From contig NZ_JAHDTF010000025.1 of the NCBI RefSeq assembly GCF_018531465.1, forward strand, positions 1 to 64,000: a stretch of 64,000 nt of DNA, written 5' to 3'. The notes beneath the pieces were generated by a model. It worked only from the letters and a program-made list of their open reading frames with translations. It searched no databases and was not told the DNA's origin. Position numbers and translations under genes: made by a program. The DNA comes from Sphaerisporangium fuscum. GTDB lineage: Bacteria; Actinomycetota; Actinomycetes; Streptosporangiales; Streptosporangiaceae. This document shows, piece by piece, positions 17,097 through 26,173 of this stretch. Each line of letters opens with the position of its first letter. Position 1 is the first letter of the stretch.

Positions 17097-18074
17097 TCAA
17101 CCGGAACCCGGGTCTGACGTGGTCGCGGCCCGGTCGAGGCGGTCGCGGACCTCGCGCAGCACCGGGACCAGCTCCGGCGGATCCAGCACCTCGAAGTCGA
17201 ACCCTTTCACCGCCACGTGCACCGCCAGCTCACGCAGGGAGTTGGAGCCGGCCGTGAACAGGCAGGTGCGCGCGTCCACGGCCTCCAGCCGTCCAGCGCC
17301 GGGCGAGGTGCGCGGGGCCACCGCCTCCAGCGGGGCGTGGAAGAGGACGCGGGCCTGGTAGGTGTACGGCGCCGAGGTGATGGCGTGCGAGACGTAGGCG
17401 GCCGCGTCCTCCTCGGGCGGCATGCGCGGCGTGAAGCGCGCTCCCGGTGGCCCGAGCGGCTCCTCGATCCGGTCGACCCGGAAGGTACGCCAGTCGTCCT
17501 TGGCCACGTCCCACGCCACCAGGTACCACCGCCGCGGGGTGTGCACCAGCCGGTGCGGTTCGACCTCGCGCGCGGTGACGTCGTCGCGCCCCCGGTAGCG
17601 CAGCCGCAGCCGGCGCCGGTCGCGGCAGGCGGCGGCGATCGAGGCCAGCAGATCGGCGCTGACCTCCGGATCGGCCGCCCCGGGCAGCGCCACGGTCGCC
17701 GCGCGGAACGCCTCCACCCGGTGCCGCAGCCGGGATGGCAGGAGCTGCTGGAGCTTGGCCAGCGCCCGCACCGCCCCCTCCTCCAGTCCGGCGACGCTGC
17801 CCGTCGCGGCCGTACGCAGGCTGATCGCCACCGCCACGGCCTCCTCGTCGTCGAGCAGCAGCGGCGGCAACGCGGCCCCCACCCCGAGCCGGTACCCGCC
17901 GGTCACACCCGGAGTGGCGTCCACCGGATACCCCAGCTCGCGCAGCCGTTCGACGTCGCGCCGCACGGTGCGCAGGCCGACCTTCAGCCGGTCGGCGAGT
18001 TCGGCACCGGTCCAGTCCGTACGCGCCTCCAGGAGCGACAGCAGGCGCAGCAGCCGCGCGGAAGTTTCCAACAT
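17097..18074 (-). CDS. WYL-domain helix-turn-helix regulator (YafY type)
   Basis: The 325-residue protein starts MLETSARLLRLLSLLEARTDWTGAELADRLKVGLRTVRRDVERLRELGYPVDATPGVTGGYRLG, a DeoR-like HTH_11 domain. Residues 140-215 are the WYL domain, with the family signature present as RRWYLVAWDVAKDDWRTFRVDRI. A WCX domain closes the protein. WYL regulators bind small or nucleic-acid ligands. An alternative start nine bases upstream (18083) is possible. It is divergent from the epoxide hydrolase gene with a shared inverted repeat and is its probable regulator. Confidence 0.92.
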   Translation of the reverse strand: MLETSARLLRLLSLLEARTDWTGAELADRLKVGLRTVRRDVERLRELGYPVDATPGVTGGYRLGVGAALPPLLLDDEEAVAVAISLRTAATGSVAGLEEGAVRALAKLQQLLPSRLRHRVEAFRAATVALPGAADPEVSADLLASIAAACRDRRRLRLRYRGRDDVTAREVEPHRLVHTPRRWYLVAWDVAKDDWRTFRVDRIEEPLGPPGARFTPRMPPEEDAAAYVSHAITSAPYTYQARVLFHAPLEAVAPRTSPGAGRLEAVDARTCLFTAGSNSLRELAVHVAVKGFDFEVLDPPELVPVLREVRDRLDRAATTSDPGSG

Positions 18075-18093
18075 GGGCACCATTGTGGCCACG

Positions 18094-18118
18094 ATTGGTG
18101 CCTGAACCTGACACCAAT
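18094..18118. promoter_or_regulatory. Inverted repeat between WYL regulator and epoxide hydrolase
   Basis: ATTGGTG (18094-18100) and CACCAAT (18112-18118) are perfect 7-bp inverted arms with 11 bp between, covering the whole divergent gap. Binding here would occlude both genes; this is the likely WYL-regulator site. Confidence 0.65.
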
Positions 18119-18137
18119 GGCCCATACCGTGATGGAC

Positions 18138-19289
18138 ATGACGAACGAGATCCAGCCCTACCGCGTCGATGTCCCGCAAGCCGACCTCGACGACCTGCAC
18201 GAGCGGCTGCGCCGCACCCGCTGGGCCCCCGAGCTGCCCGGCACCGGATGGGAGCGCGGCGTGCCGACCGGCTACCTGCGGGAGCTCGCCACCTACTGGG
18301 CCGACGGCTTCGACTGGCAGGCCCAGGAGGCGGCGCTCAACGCGTACCCGCAGTTCACCACCACCGTGGACGGCACGCAGGTGCACTTCCTGCACGTGCG
18401 CTCCTCCGAGCCCGACGCCACGCCGCTCCTGCTGCTGCACGGCTGGCCCGGCTCGGTCGTCGAGTTCCTCGACCTCATCGGCCCGCTCACCGACCCCGTG
18501 GCCCACGGCGGCGAGGCCGCCGACGCCTTCCACCTGGTGATCCCGTCGCTGCCGGGGTACGGCTTCTCCGGCCCGCTGCCCGGCCCCGGCTGGACGGACG
18601 GCCGCACCGCCGCGGCGCTGGCGGAGCTGATGTCCAGACTCGGCTACGACCGGTACGGCGTGCAGGGTGGCGACGTCGGCGCGTTCATCGCTCCGCTGGT
18701 GGGACGCGCCGCGCCGGACAGTGTCATCGGCGTGCATGTCAACGGCCTGCTCACGTTCCCCAACGGCGATCCGGCGATCATGGGTTCGCTGAACGAGGCC
18801 GAGCGTGGGCGGCTGGCCGGGATGAAGGAATGGCAGGAGAAGCTGGGCGCGTACATGCAGGTCCAGGGCACGCGCCCGCAAACGGTCGCCGCCGCGCTGC
18901 ACGACTCCCCCGCCGGCCAGCTCGCCTGGATCGTGGAGAAGTTCAAGGACTGGACGGACCCGTCCGCCAAGCTCCCCGAGGACGCGGTGGACCGGGACCG
19001 GATCCTGGCGGACGTGAGCATCTACTGGTTCACCGGCACCGCGGGCTCGGCGGCGCACACCTACTACGAGCGGTTCAACGACTTCAGCATGTGGGCGCCG
19101 AAGGAGCGCGGGACGGTGCCGACCGCGGTCGCGGTGTTCCCCACGGACTTCTCGATCCGCCCCCTGGCCGACCAGGCGCACAACGTGGTGCGCTGGTCGG
19201 AGTTCGAGCGGGGCGGTCACTTCGCGGCCCTGGAGACCCCCGACCTGATGATCGCCGACCTCCGGGTGTTCTTCCGGACCGTGGGCTGA
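18138..19289 (+). CDS. Epoxide hydrolase (EHN-type)
   Basis: The 383-residue enzyme begins with the epoxide-hydrolase N-terminal domain (IQPYRVDVPQADLDDLHERLRRTRW), followed by an alpha/beta-hydrolase fold. The oxyanion motif HGWPGS is at residues 101-106, the nucleophile is Asp179 in GGDVG, and the base is His361 in GGHFAALE. YYERFN supplies a lid Tyr that would polarise the epoxide. It converts epoxides to diols in the cytoplasm. ATGs at 18117 and 18132 are alternatives, but 18138 keeps the start clear of the operator and matches homologue N-termini. Confidence 0.93.
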   Translation: MTNEIQPYRVDVPQADLDDLHERLRRTRWAPELPGTGWERGVPTGYLRELATYWADGFDWQAQEAALNAYPQFTTTVDGTQVHFLHVRSSEPDATPLLLLHGWPGSVVEFLDLIGPLTDPVAHGGEAADAFHLVIPSLPGYGFSGPLPGPGWTDGRTAAALAELMSRLGYDRYGVQGGDVGAFIAPLVGRAAPDSVIGVHVNGLLTFPNGDPAIMGSLNEAERGRLAGMKEWQEKLGAYMQVQGTRPQTVAAALHDSPAGQLAWIVEKFKDWTDPSAKLPEDAVDRDRILADVSIYWFTGTAGSAAHTYYERFNDFSMWAPKERGTVPTAVAVFPTDFSIRPLADQAHNVVRWSEFERGGHFAALETPDLMIADLRVFFRTVG

Positions 19290-19325
19290 CCGAACGGCAG
19301 GGGCTGGGGTCACAGAGAGGGAAGG

Positions 19326-19367
19326 GACAGGCGGATGTCACCGTGCCGGTAGTGACATCCGCCTGTC
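19326..19367 (+). terminator. Perfect 15-bp stem hairpin after epoxide hydrolase
   Basis: GACAGGCGGATGTCA (19326-19340) pairs perfectly with TGACATCCGCCTGTC (19353-19367) around a 12-base loop, 37 bp after the hydrolase stop. No U-tract follows. It probably acts as a terminator or mRNA-stabilising hairpin. Confidence 0.65.
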
Positions 19368-19373
19368 GAGTCT

Positions 19374-19410
19374 GATTACTTAGAGTCGCTCTTTGCGACT
19401 TTCTGTAATC
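19374..19410. repeat. Nested interrupted palindrome
   Basis: AGTCGC (19384-19389) and GCGACT (19395-19400) enclose a TCTTT loop, and the flanks GATTAC (19374-19379) and GTAATC (19405-19410) also pair, with a 4-base internal loop on each side. It is AT-richer than its surroundings. It may be a second terminator element or an operator in front of the ricin-like gene. Confidence 0.5.
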
Positions 19411-19566
19411 GATGTTTCGGGTTGGAGGACCATGACCGTCCCAATGCGGCGCATCCTGGCCGCCATCGCCCGCACCCGCCCCGAGCAGCCGCTGCCCAAT
19501 TCGGCTGCCCCCCTCGCGCCCCGCACCTGCCAACCGACCGGTCACCCGCAACGAAAGGGACTCCCC

Positions 19567-20142
19567 GTGCGCATCAGGACCGCCGCCACCGCCGCACTCG
19601 CGCTCACCACCTGCCTGACCGGCACCCTCACGCTTGGACCGGCGGCCTCGGCCGCGCCTGCCCGCGACCAAGACGTCATCAACAAGACCAGCGGAGGCCG
19701 GCTGGCCCTGTACGGCGACAGCACCGCCGAGGGGGCGACCGCCATCACCCTGCGCGACCCCGCATGGAACTACCGCACCGAGGTGTGGGAGAGCGACTCC
19801 ACCTGGCAGGCCGACGAGACCGGCACCTGGACCACCGTGCTGAAGAACCAGGCCGCCAACAAGTGCCTGCAGCCCGCGGCCGCCGCCCCCCAGCGCGGCA
19901 CCACCATCATCGTCAAGACCTGCGACGGATCCGACCTGCAAAAGTGGATCCTGCAGGGCGAGAGGGTCGACGGGAAGTACACCGGCTGGTGGATCTGGCG
20001 ACCGAAGGTCAACAAGAACCTGGCCATGAAGCTGAACAGGTACAACGACGGCAGCTGGGACACCCTGCACCTGGACACCGCCTACCCCAGCTCCGACCGC
20101 CTGTGGCGCATCGCCCCCAACGACGCGCCCTGGCACCTCTGA
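19567..20142 (+). CDS. Secreted ricin-type beta-trefoil protein
   Basis: The GTG start at 19567, behind AAAGGGA, gives 191 residues with a Sec signal peptide (VRIRTAATAALALTTCLTGTL, cleavage near ASAA, residue 34). The mature part is one beta-trefoil lectin domain: VLKNQAANKCLQPAAAAPQRG and IIVKTCDGSDLQKWILQ show the CLxP and QxW features of RICIN repeats. It would bind carbohydrate outside the cell; there is no attached catalytic domain. The frame is open further upstream, but that part lacks a signal sequence. Confidence 0.8.
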   Translation: MRIRTAATAALALTTCLTGTLTLGPAASAAPARDQDVINKTSGGRLALYGDSTAEGATAITLRDPAWNYRTEVWESDSTWQADETGTWTTVLKNQAANKCLQPAAAAPQRGTTIIVKTCDGSDLQKWILQGERVDGKYTGWWIWRPKVNKNLAMKLNRYNDGSWDTLHLDTAYPSSDRLWRIAPNDAPWHL

Positions 20143-20261
20143 GACTCCCGCCCCCTTGGCGTGTGCGCACCGCCGTCCTCGTCGGCGAGATGCGCCCGGG
20201 CGAAGGCCAGCAGGTCGAGTGGGGTCATGCGTTCGGCCCTGGTGTGGGGAAGGATCGCCCC

Positions 20262-20789
20262 ATGCGCCTGACTCGCACCCCCCTCGCCCTGCTCTTCACC
20301 CCGGCCATCGGGCTCGCCTCGCTCCTGACGCTCTTGGAGGTGAGCACTCCCGGCCTGTCCTACTGGGCACTGGCATTGGCGCTGTACTGGCTGGCCCTCG
20401 CCATCACCTGGGCGTGGATGCTGGGCCCGGGACCGGGCCGGCGGGGGTGGGCCCCCTGGATGTTCATCCCGCTCGCACTCGTGCTGGGCACCGTTGTGCT
20501 GGTCGAGACCGACGTCCCCTTTCACGCGCGCTTCGCTCTGTCGGAGCCGACACTGGAGCGCTACGCCCGGTCGGTGCGCGGTGACTATGTCAGCGATCGA
20601 TGGTGGGGCCTCTACTGGGTGAACGACGTGGAGAAGATCCCAGGTGGCGCGAGGTTCATGGTCACCTCGACCACGATGAATTGGAAGAGGTACGGCTTCG
20701 CCTACATCCCTGATCGGGCACTGAGGCCAGAAGAGGGGAGGTACGACCACTTCACGGGCCCGTGGTACATCTGGAGCGAAGGACCCTGA
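20262..20789 (+). CDS. Membrane protein of unknown function
   Basis: Starting at 20262 behind GGGGAAGG gives 175 residues. Three hydrophobic segments lie at about 8-27 (LALLFTPAIGLASLLTLLEV), 33-54 (YWALALALYWLALAITWAWMLG) and 66-82 (MFIPLALVLGTVVLVET). A soluble C-terminal half follows (YVSDRWWGLYWVNDVEKIPGGARFMVTST), probably on the outer face. I do not recognise a domain. It follows the ricin-like gene by 119 bp and ends before a strong two-way hairpin. Confidence 0.7.
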   Translation: MRLTRTPLALLFTPAIGLASLLTLLEVSTPGLSYWALALALYWLALAITWAWMLGPGPGRRGWAPWMFIPLALVLGTVVLVETDVPFHARFALSEPTLERYARSVRGDYVSDRWWGLYWVNDVEKIPGGARFMVTSTTMNWKRYGFAYIPDRALRPEEGRYDHFTGPWYIWSEGP

Positions 20790-20958
20790 ACGAAACGGCC
20801 GCCAGGAACGGATGGAACCGCCATGGCCGGGGCGGATCACTCGCATCGCACGTTCGGCTGGGCTTCTGCTAGGCCTTTCGCACGTGTGCGTCCCTGGCCG
20901 GCGTCGTCACGGGGCTGCCGGGTCTCGCCATCCTCACTGATCGGAGTTCCCTGGTATC

Positions 20959-21001
20959 CGGCCAGTGGTCTTTGCCCTGCCCAGGCAATGACCACTGGCC
21001 G
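20959..21001. terminator. Bidirectional hairpin terminator
   Basis: CGGCCAGTGGTC (20959-20970) pairs perfectly with GACCACTGGCCG (20990-21001); after one mismatch a further five pairs close a 7-base loop. It lies between two convergent genes, ending at 20789 on the plus strand and 21066 on the minus strand, where a shared terminator is expected. Confidence 0.8.
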
Positions 21002-21065
21002 CGACCGAGCCGGCCGCCGAGGTCGTCGAGGAATCGTCCGCCTGCTGAGGTGCGGCGGGGGGCCG

Positions 21066-22139
21066 TCATTCGCCGGGGAAGACGACGTCCAGGCTGCGGC
21101 GGATCTCATCCAGGGAGCGCATGATCCGTAGTGTCTCGGCGAGCGGCATCAGGTCCGACTCCGAACGTCCGGCGGCGACGCACCGTGCCGCTTCGGCGGC
21201 CTCGTAACACAGTCCGCCCTCGCGCCGTTCGGGGACGAAGGTGTCCAGCAGTTCACCCTCGCGGCTGATCAGCCGGACCGTCGCGGGCGCGTAGAACTCG
21301 CCCTCGATCTCCAGGCGGGCCAGCGTTCCCGACACCGACGCCGTCGTCGGCGTGCGTGCGAACAGCGTGGTGTTCAGGACGCCGTGCGCCCCGGCCTCAT
21401 TGGTGACGAGGATCGAGGCTTGTCCGTCGACGCCGGTGAACGCCTTGGTGCCGACGGCGGTCATCGACGCGAAGGGGCCGAGCACCATCGATGCGAACGA
21501 CACCGGGTAGACGCCGAGGTCCAGAAGCGCACCGCCCGCCAGCTCGGGCGCGTACAGGCGGTGGGTCGCGTCCGGCACCATGAACTGACCGTGGTCGGCG
21601 GTGACCACTCGTACCTCACCGAGCAGGCGGGAGGCGAGCACCTGCCGGACGACGTCAACGTGGGGCAGGAACCGCGTCCACATCGCCTCCATGAGGAACA
21701 CGCCCCGTTTGCCCGCGGCCTCGATCAGTTGCTCGGCCTCGTGGGCGTTGCGGGTGAAGGCCTTTTCGACGAGGACGTGCCGTCCGGCCTCGATCGCCTG
21801 CATCGCATGGGTGAAGTGGGCAGAGTGCGGTGATGCCACGTAGACGATGTCCACGCGGCTGTCGGCGAGAAGTTCGGCATAGCTGCCGTATGCCGCAGAT
21901 ATCCCGAACCGGTCGGCGAAGGCACGGGCCCGCTGCGCGTCGCGTGACCCTACGGCCACCACGCGCTGCCTGGTGTGCGTGTGCAGCGCGTCGGCGAAGG
22001 ACGCGGCGATTCCGCCCGGCGCGATCACGCCCCAGTTCAAGCCGGGCGCGGCCTCGGGCGATGGCGTGCGCGGCGCGGGCAGCACCCCTGCGCGTGATCC
22101 GTCATGCTCGTGCCCGCCGGTCGGCAGGGGCTGCGACAT
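21066..22139 (-). CDS. Gfo/Idh/MocA-family oxidoreductase
   Basis: The 357-residue protein carries an N-terminal Rossmann fold beginning at residue 35 (NWGVIAPGGIAASFADAL) and the second-strand motif VAVGSRD. The catalytic EKxF motif (VLVEKAFTRN, residues 123-131) has Ala in place of the usual Pro, as in the dihydrodiol-dehydrogenase subgroup. The C-terminal beta-sheet domain includes GGALLDLGVYPVSFA. It should oxidise or reduce a sugar or cyclic diol with NAD(P). The first 30 residues are low-complexity and the true start could be later, but no good internal start codon is present. It is monocistronic. Confidence 0.88.
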   Translation of the reverse strand: MSQPLPTGGHEHDGSRAGVLPAPRTPSPEAAPGLNWGVIAPGGIAASFADALHTHTRQRVVAVGSRDAQRARAFADRFGISAAYGSYAELLADSRVDIVYVASPHSAHFTHAMQAIEAGRHVLVEKAFTRNAHEAEQLIEAAGKRGVFLMEAMWTRFLPHVDVVRQVLASRLLGEVRVVTADHGQFMVPDATHRLYAPELAGGALLDLGVYPVSFASMVLGPFASMTAVGTKAFTGVDGQASILVTNEAGAHGVLNTTLFARTPTTASVSGTLARLEIEGEFYAPATVRLISREGELLDTFVPERREGGLCYEAAEAARCVAAGRSESDLMPLAETLRIMRSLDEIRRSLDVVFPGE

Positions 22140-22333
22140 AAGACTCCTATCGGGAACGAGATGGGCGCAGAACGCTCTTGCGGGCAGGCGCGGTCAGCGC
22201 CGGCTTTCGCCGTTCGCGTTTCGGAGTGCGGGCCGTGGGGGTGACGCTGCCCGGCCAGAATTCCTCACGCCACCTAAAGCGGACATAAGGGGCGCTTCGG
22301 GAGTCGCCACCTACCCACGGCCGCTTGTCAGCC

Positions 22334-24133
22334 CTACCAGAGCCTCAAGGGGAAGCTGCCAGGTCCGACGTTGCCGAGCGTGACGGTGTTCGCCGAGAGG
22401 TACTGGTCCAAGTACGGCGAGCGGTCACCTTGCGTCGGCACGTCCGACCTCGGCGCCTGCACGTCCAGGCCCAGCCGTGCGCCGGAGACCGTGATCGCGT
22501 GGCCGGAGGGCACGGCCAGCCAGCGGCCGGAGTCGATGGTCCCGATCTGGACCCCCAGCCGGTGCCCCCGTGCGAAGGTCCAGTCGGTCGACTTCAGGTC
22601 GAACGAGATCGGCCCTCCGCGCTCCAGCAGGGCGACGTTCTCGTCGAACATCGTCGCCGTGCCGTCCGGAGCGACGTCCCACAGGCGAACCATCACATTC
22701 CCGCTCGTACTCGCGTTGAGCCTGATCCTCGGCGTACCGGTGAGGCGGAGGTCCTGGGCCGCGGGCGTCGACCAGGTCCAGAAGCCGGTGTCGGCGGCGT
22801 CACCCCGCTTGGCCGCGTTCTTCTCGGTGCCGGACAGCGGTTCGAGCCGCGGCGCTCGCTCCATGTCCCAACCGCCACGACCGGCCGGGGAAGCGGCCGT
22901 CGGGGCACCGCCGTCGTCGACGTACCGCCCCGAGGAGAGCCGGGCGTCGTACGACGTCGTGGTCACCGGCCAGGTCCTCTGGGCGCGCCAGTGGCCGAGG
23001 CTGTCCTCGATGGCGTACGCCGGGTCGGTCACCGACGGTGCGATGCCGCGCAGGTACTGGTCGTAGAACCGCATCACCTCGTCGAACCAGCCGGCGCGAC
23101 CCTGCAGCAGCCGGCCGTCGGCGTTGGTGTCGTTGCCCCGCACGTGCTCCCACTGGCCGAGCCAACCGCGTTCCCGGCCCCGATGGTTGCCGAGATACAC
23201 CTCCATGTCCTCAGGCTTGGTGTTGGGCTCGATGAACCCCTGGGTCACCAGCAACGGAGTGCTGGTGCCGGCCGCGTGGGCGGCCAGGTCGCGGGCCCTC
23301 CAGTACGCGGAGTGCGGGTCGGGGTCGTTGTTGTTGCTGAGGTTGTCGCTCAGGCACTTCGGATGGCTCGTCTCGTACTCCGCGTTCGCCTTGTACCGGT
23401 CGCTGTCGTCAGCCATGGGAGGGATCGTCGCGATCGAGTTGTACGCCATCGGCGTGCCCGTGACATTGGGGCGCGGAACCTTGTTGCTGAACAAGTAGTT
23501 GTACATGTCCCAGACAGGCTCCTGCGCGACCACCGCCTTGAGGCTTGGCAGCTTGAGGTTGTTGCCCACCAACCCGGTGACGGCGTCGTAGGACTTGCCG
23601 TACATGCCGACCTTGCCGGTCGACCAGGGCTGGACCGCCGCCCACTCGATGGCGGCCCGGACGTCCGCCTGCTCGCCCGGGCCGACCCAGTCCAGGCATC
23701 CGGTGCTGCCGCCGAAGCCGCGCAGGTCGACCATTACGAACGTGTAGCCGCGCGCCATCAGGCCGGCGCCCTTGACGAAGTCCTGGAAGCGCGCCGACGG
23801 TCCGACCCGGTCCCACCCCTCGGAGCCGGTTTGCCCGGCGTGCGCGAAGTAGGGGCCCACCGAGACGATCACCGGTGTCCTGGCTTCGGGTGGCAGGTGA
23901 GCCGGGCGCAGGACGTCGGCGTGCAGCTCGACGCCGCTGCCGTCCGAGGACGGGAAGTACGCCTCCGTCCACGCGGCGCCCTCAGGTACCCGCGGGTTCT
24001 CCTCGTGCGTGACCGGGGCCCCGGACGCCGCTCCGGACCGGGCGGCCGCGGGCGATCCGCCGGCGGCGAGGGTGGTGATGGTGACCAGTAAACCGGCCGC
24101 CGCGGCGGCCGACGCCTTCCCGCGAATGTTCAT
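22334..24133 (-). CDS. Secreted CocE/NonD-family hydrolase (Xaa-Pro dipeptidyl-peptidase-like)
   Basis: The ATG at 24133 follows GGGAG and gives 599 residues with a Sec signal peptide (about 1-32, ending PAAA). The hydrolase domain (50-330) holds the nucleophile Ser181 in GKSYDA; the usual GxSYxG has Asp in the last position. VMVDLRGFGGSTG is the conserved strand before it. The C-terminal 200 residues (LRLTGTPRIRLNASTSGNVMVRLWDVAPDGTATMFDENVAL) are the PepX_C jelly roll. It acts outside the cell on acyl or X-Pro substrates; the exact substrate cannot be told. Confidence 0.9.
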   Translation of the reverse strand: MNIRGKASAAAAAGLLVTITTLAAGGSPAAARSGAASGAPVTHEENPRVPEGAAWTEAYFPSSDGSGVELHADVLRPAHLPPEARTPVIVSVGPYFAHAGQTGSEGWDRVGPSARFQDFVKGAGLMARGYTFVMVDLRGFGGSTGCLDWVGPGEQADVRAAIEWAAVQPWSTGKVGMYGKSYDAVTGLVGNNLKLPSLKAVVAQEPVWDMYNYLFSNKVPRPNVTGTPMAYNSIATIPPMADDSDRYKANAEYETSHPKCLSDNLSNNNDPDPHSAYWRARDLAAHAAGTSTPLLVTQGFIEPNTKPEDMEVYLGNHRGRERGWLGQWEHVRGNDTNADGRLLQGRAGWFDEVMRFYDQYLRGIAPSVTDPAYAIEDSLGHWRAQRTWPVTTTSYDARLSSGRYVDDGGAPTAASPAGRGGWDMERAPRLEPLSGTEKNAAKRGDAADTGFWTWSTPAAQDLRLTGTPRIRLNASTSGNVMVRLWDVAPDGTATMFDENVALLERGGPISFDLKSTDWTFARGHRLGVQIGTIDSGRWLAVPSGHAITVSGARLGLDVQAPRSDVPTQGDRSPYLDQYLSANTVTLGNVGPGSFPLRLW

Positions 24134-24371
24134 GGACACTCCCGTGATCATTGGCTGCCATGGGAGAGTAACGATTTTCGCGAGAATTGTCGCTACTTGA
24201 CCTTTTGCCGAAAATCGACCGAGGAAGAGATCGATCGACGATGAGAACCATGCACGCGATTGAGGATTTCCGTAAATCGGGATGACTCCGCCGCGCTATG
24301 AGCCTCCTCGGCTGCTCCGTCACCCTGCGGCATTCAAGCTGCCGGACAGCGGCGGCAGGAGTAGGACGGGT

Positions 24372-24977
24372 TCAGAGCCAGCCGGCGTCGCGGGAGATGC
24401 GGATGGCGTCGATGCGGTTGCGGGCGCCGACCTTGCTGATCGCGTTCGAAAGGTAGTTGCGTACGGTGGCCTGTGACAGCGAGAGATCGGTGGCGATCTG
24501 GGCGACGCGGATGCCGGTGGCGGCGGCGCGCAGGACCTCGGTCTCGCGAGGGGTGAGCGGGCTGCTGCCGGTTTCCAGGGCGGCGGCGACGAGTTCGGGG
24601 TCGATGACGCGTTCGCCGCGGGCTATGCGGCGGATGCCGTCGGTGAGGGTGTGGGCGGGGGCGTCCTTGACGATGAAGCCTCTGACGTGGACTTTCAGGG
24701 CGCGGAGGAGGTTGCCGGGCTGGCTGAGGCCGGTGAGGACGAGGGTGCGGCAGGCGGGGAGGTGGGCGGACAGTTGTCCGGCGGCGGAGAGGCCGTCCAG
24801 GCCGGGCATGTCGATGTCGAGGACGGCTACGTCGGGGTGGACGCGGAGGGCGGTGGCGAGGACCTCGTCGCCGCGTCCGATCTCGGCGACGACCTCCATG
24901 TCGTCCTCCAGCGACAGCAGGGCGACCAGGGCTGACCGGATCATGTGCATGTCCTCGGCGATCAGCACGCGGATCAT
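24372..24977 (-). CDS. NarL/LuxR-family response regulator
   Basis: The 201-residue regulator has a receiver domain (1-120) with acidic pocket ED at residues 8-9, phosphoacceptor Asp54 in VAVLDIDMPG and the conserved Lys in FIVKDAP. The GerE HTH occupies 135-198 (SPLTPRETEVLRAAATGIRVAQIATDLSLSQATVRNYLSNAISKVGARNRIDAI). Its ATG overlaps the stop of the histidine kinase upstream (ATGA), so the pair is co-translated. It is the output of the two-kinase operon 24372-27309; targets are unknown. Confidence 0.94.
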   Translation of the reverse strand: MIRVLIAEDMHMIRSALVALLSLEDDMEVVAEIGRGDEVLATALRVHPDVAVLDIDMPGLDGLSAAGQLSAHLPACRTLVLTGLSQPGNLLRALKVHVRGFIVKDAPAHTLTDGIRRIARGERVIDPELVAAALETGSSPLTPRETEVLRAAATGIRVAQIATDLSLSQATVRNYLSNAISKVGARNRIDAIRISRDAGWL

Positions 24978-26173
24978 GCGACCTCCTCGGGGACTTCCAC
25001 CGACAGCGTGAACAGGCCGTCGTGGGCGGTGGTGACCCACGTGCCGGAGGCGGCACGGGTGCGCTCGGCCAGCCCGGAGAGCCCTGTGCCCGGCCGGATG
25101 AGGTGGGGTGGGTCGGCTGCTCCGGTGCGTCCGGGTGGTCCTGTGAATCTGGACGCCGAAGGAAGCCGGGCGCCGTCGTTGACGATCTCCAGTCGTACCG
25201 TGCCCTGCCGGCGGGTGACGGTGATGGTACAGGCGCGGGCGTCGCTGTGACGTAGCAGGTTGGTGGTGCCTTCGCGGATCGCCCAGGCCAGGGCGTTCCG
25301 GGCAGGTCCGGACAGGGCCGGCAGGTCGGCCACGTCCAGACGGGTGTCGACACCGGCGGCGCCGAGCAGGGCCGCGGCGCCGTCGATCTCGGTGCGCAGC
25401 GATACGAAGTGCTCATCGCGGGTGATCGCGCGGACGTCCCGCAGCGCGTCCCTGGCGACGCCGGTCAGGCTCTCGATCTCGGCGCGGGCGGCGGCGGTGT
25501 CTTTCGCGAGCAGGCGGAGGGCCAGGTCGCCCTTGAGGGAGATGGCCGACAGGCTCTGGCCGAGCAGGTCGTGCAGGTCGCGGGAGACGCGGATGCGTTC
25601 CTCGCCGACAGCGGTGACGGCCGGCTCGGTGCGGGTGGCCTCCAACTCGTTCAGCAGCCGGACCAGGCGGGCGCCGCCGACCAGCGTGCCGGCGTACAGG
25701 ATGAGGACGAAGAGAGCGTACGCACCCAGAAGGAGGGCCTGGGGGATGGTGTGGGCGCCGTCGCGCACCATGGCGATCACCTCCTTCACCGGGTTGTGCA
25801 GGAGCTGCACGGTCGCCGCGATCAGCATCAGACGGCCGCGTAGCAGCATCACGATCGAGGCGAGGGCGAAGGCGGTGAAGGCTTGCCAGTTCGAGCCGAG
25901 CCACCACAGCGGGACGTTGGCGAGGATGGCGAGCGCCGCCAGGGTCCAGGGCCAGCCCGACGGGCGCTCGCCCCTGGCGGCGGCCAGGCCGTGTCGCAGG
26001 CTCAGGCACAGGACCAAGGCGAAGGCGACGGTGGCGGCGACCGGGTCGCCGACCGGGCCGTCCATGCCGAGGGTCGTGTAGACGGGGACCTGTACGGCCA
26101 GCAGGACGTGCAGGGCGATCAGCGGCCAGAGGGGGTGGCGCACGACCCACCGCGGCGCGATCGGCGGGGTCAT
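24974..26173 (-). CDS. NarL-type sensor histidine kinase (HisKA_3)
   Basis: The 399-residue membrane kinase has about five N-terminal hydrophobic segments within residues 15-175. HisKA_3 follows with phosphoacceptor His201 in SRDLHDLLGQSLSAISLK. The ATPase domain has the N-box (Asn305 in REGTTNLLRHS), the G1-like VNDG and the G2 box GTGLSGLAERTRA at residues 362-374. There is no recognisable extracellular sensor, so it probably senses through the membrane segments. It overlaps the gene before it (26170) and the response regulator after it by 4 bp each. Confidence 0.93.
   Translation of the reverse strand: MTPPIAPRWVVRHPLWPLIALHVLLAVQVPVYTTLGMDGPVGDPVAATVAFALVLCLSLRHGLAAARGERPSGWPWTLAALAILANVPLWWLGSNWQAFTAFALASIVMLLRGRLMLIAATVQLLHNPVKEVIAMVRDGAHTIPQALLLGAYALFVLILYAGTLVGGARLVRLLNELEATRTEPAVTAVGEERIRVSRDLHDLLGQSLSAISLKGDLALRLLAKDTAAARAEIESLTGVARDALRDVRAITRDEHFVSLRTEIDGAAALLGAAGVDTRLDVADLPALSGPARNALAWAIREGTTNLLRHSDARACTITVTRRQGTVRLEIVNDGARLPSASRFTGPPGRTGAADPPHLIRPGTGLSGLAERTRAASGTWVTTAHDGLFTLSVEVPEEVA

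Noticed and set aside
16701..17117. Plus-strand frame ending near the WYL gene
   Set aside because: No domain recognised, runs antisense to the isomerase N-terminus.
17097..19313. A very long minus-strand open frame (over 700 codons) running across the epoxide hydrolase gene
   Set aside because: Only its last 325 codons are the WYL regulator; the part opposite the hydrolase has no domain and is an artefact of high GC.
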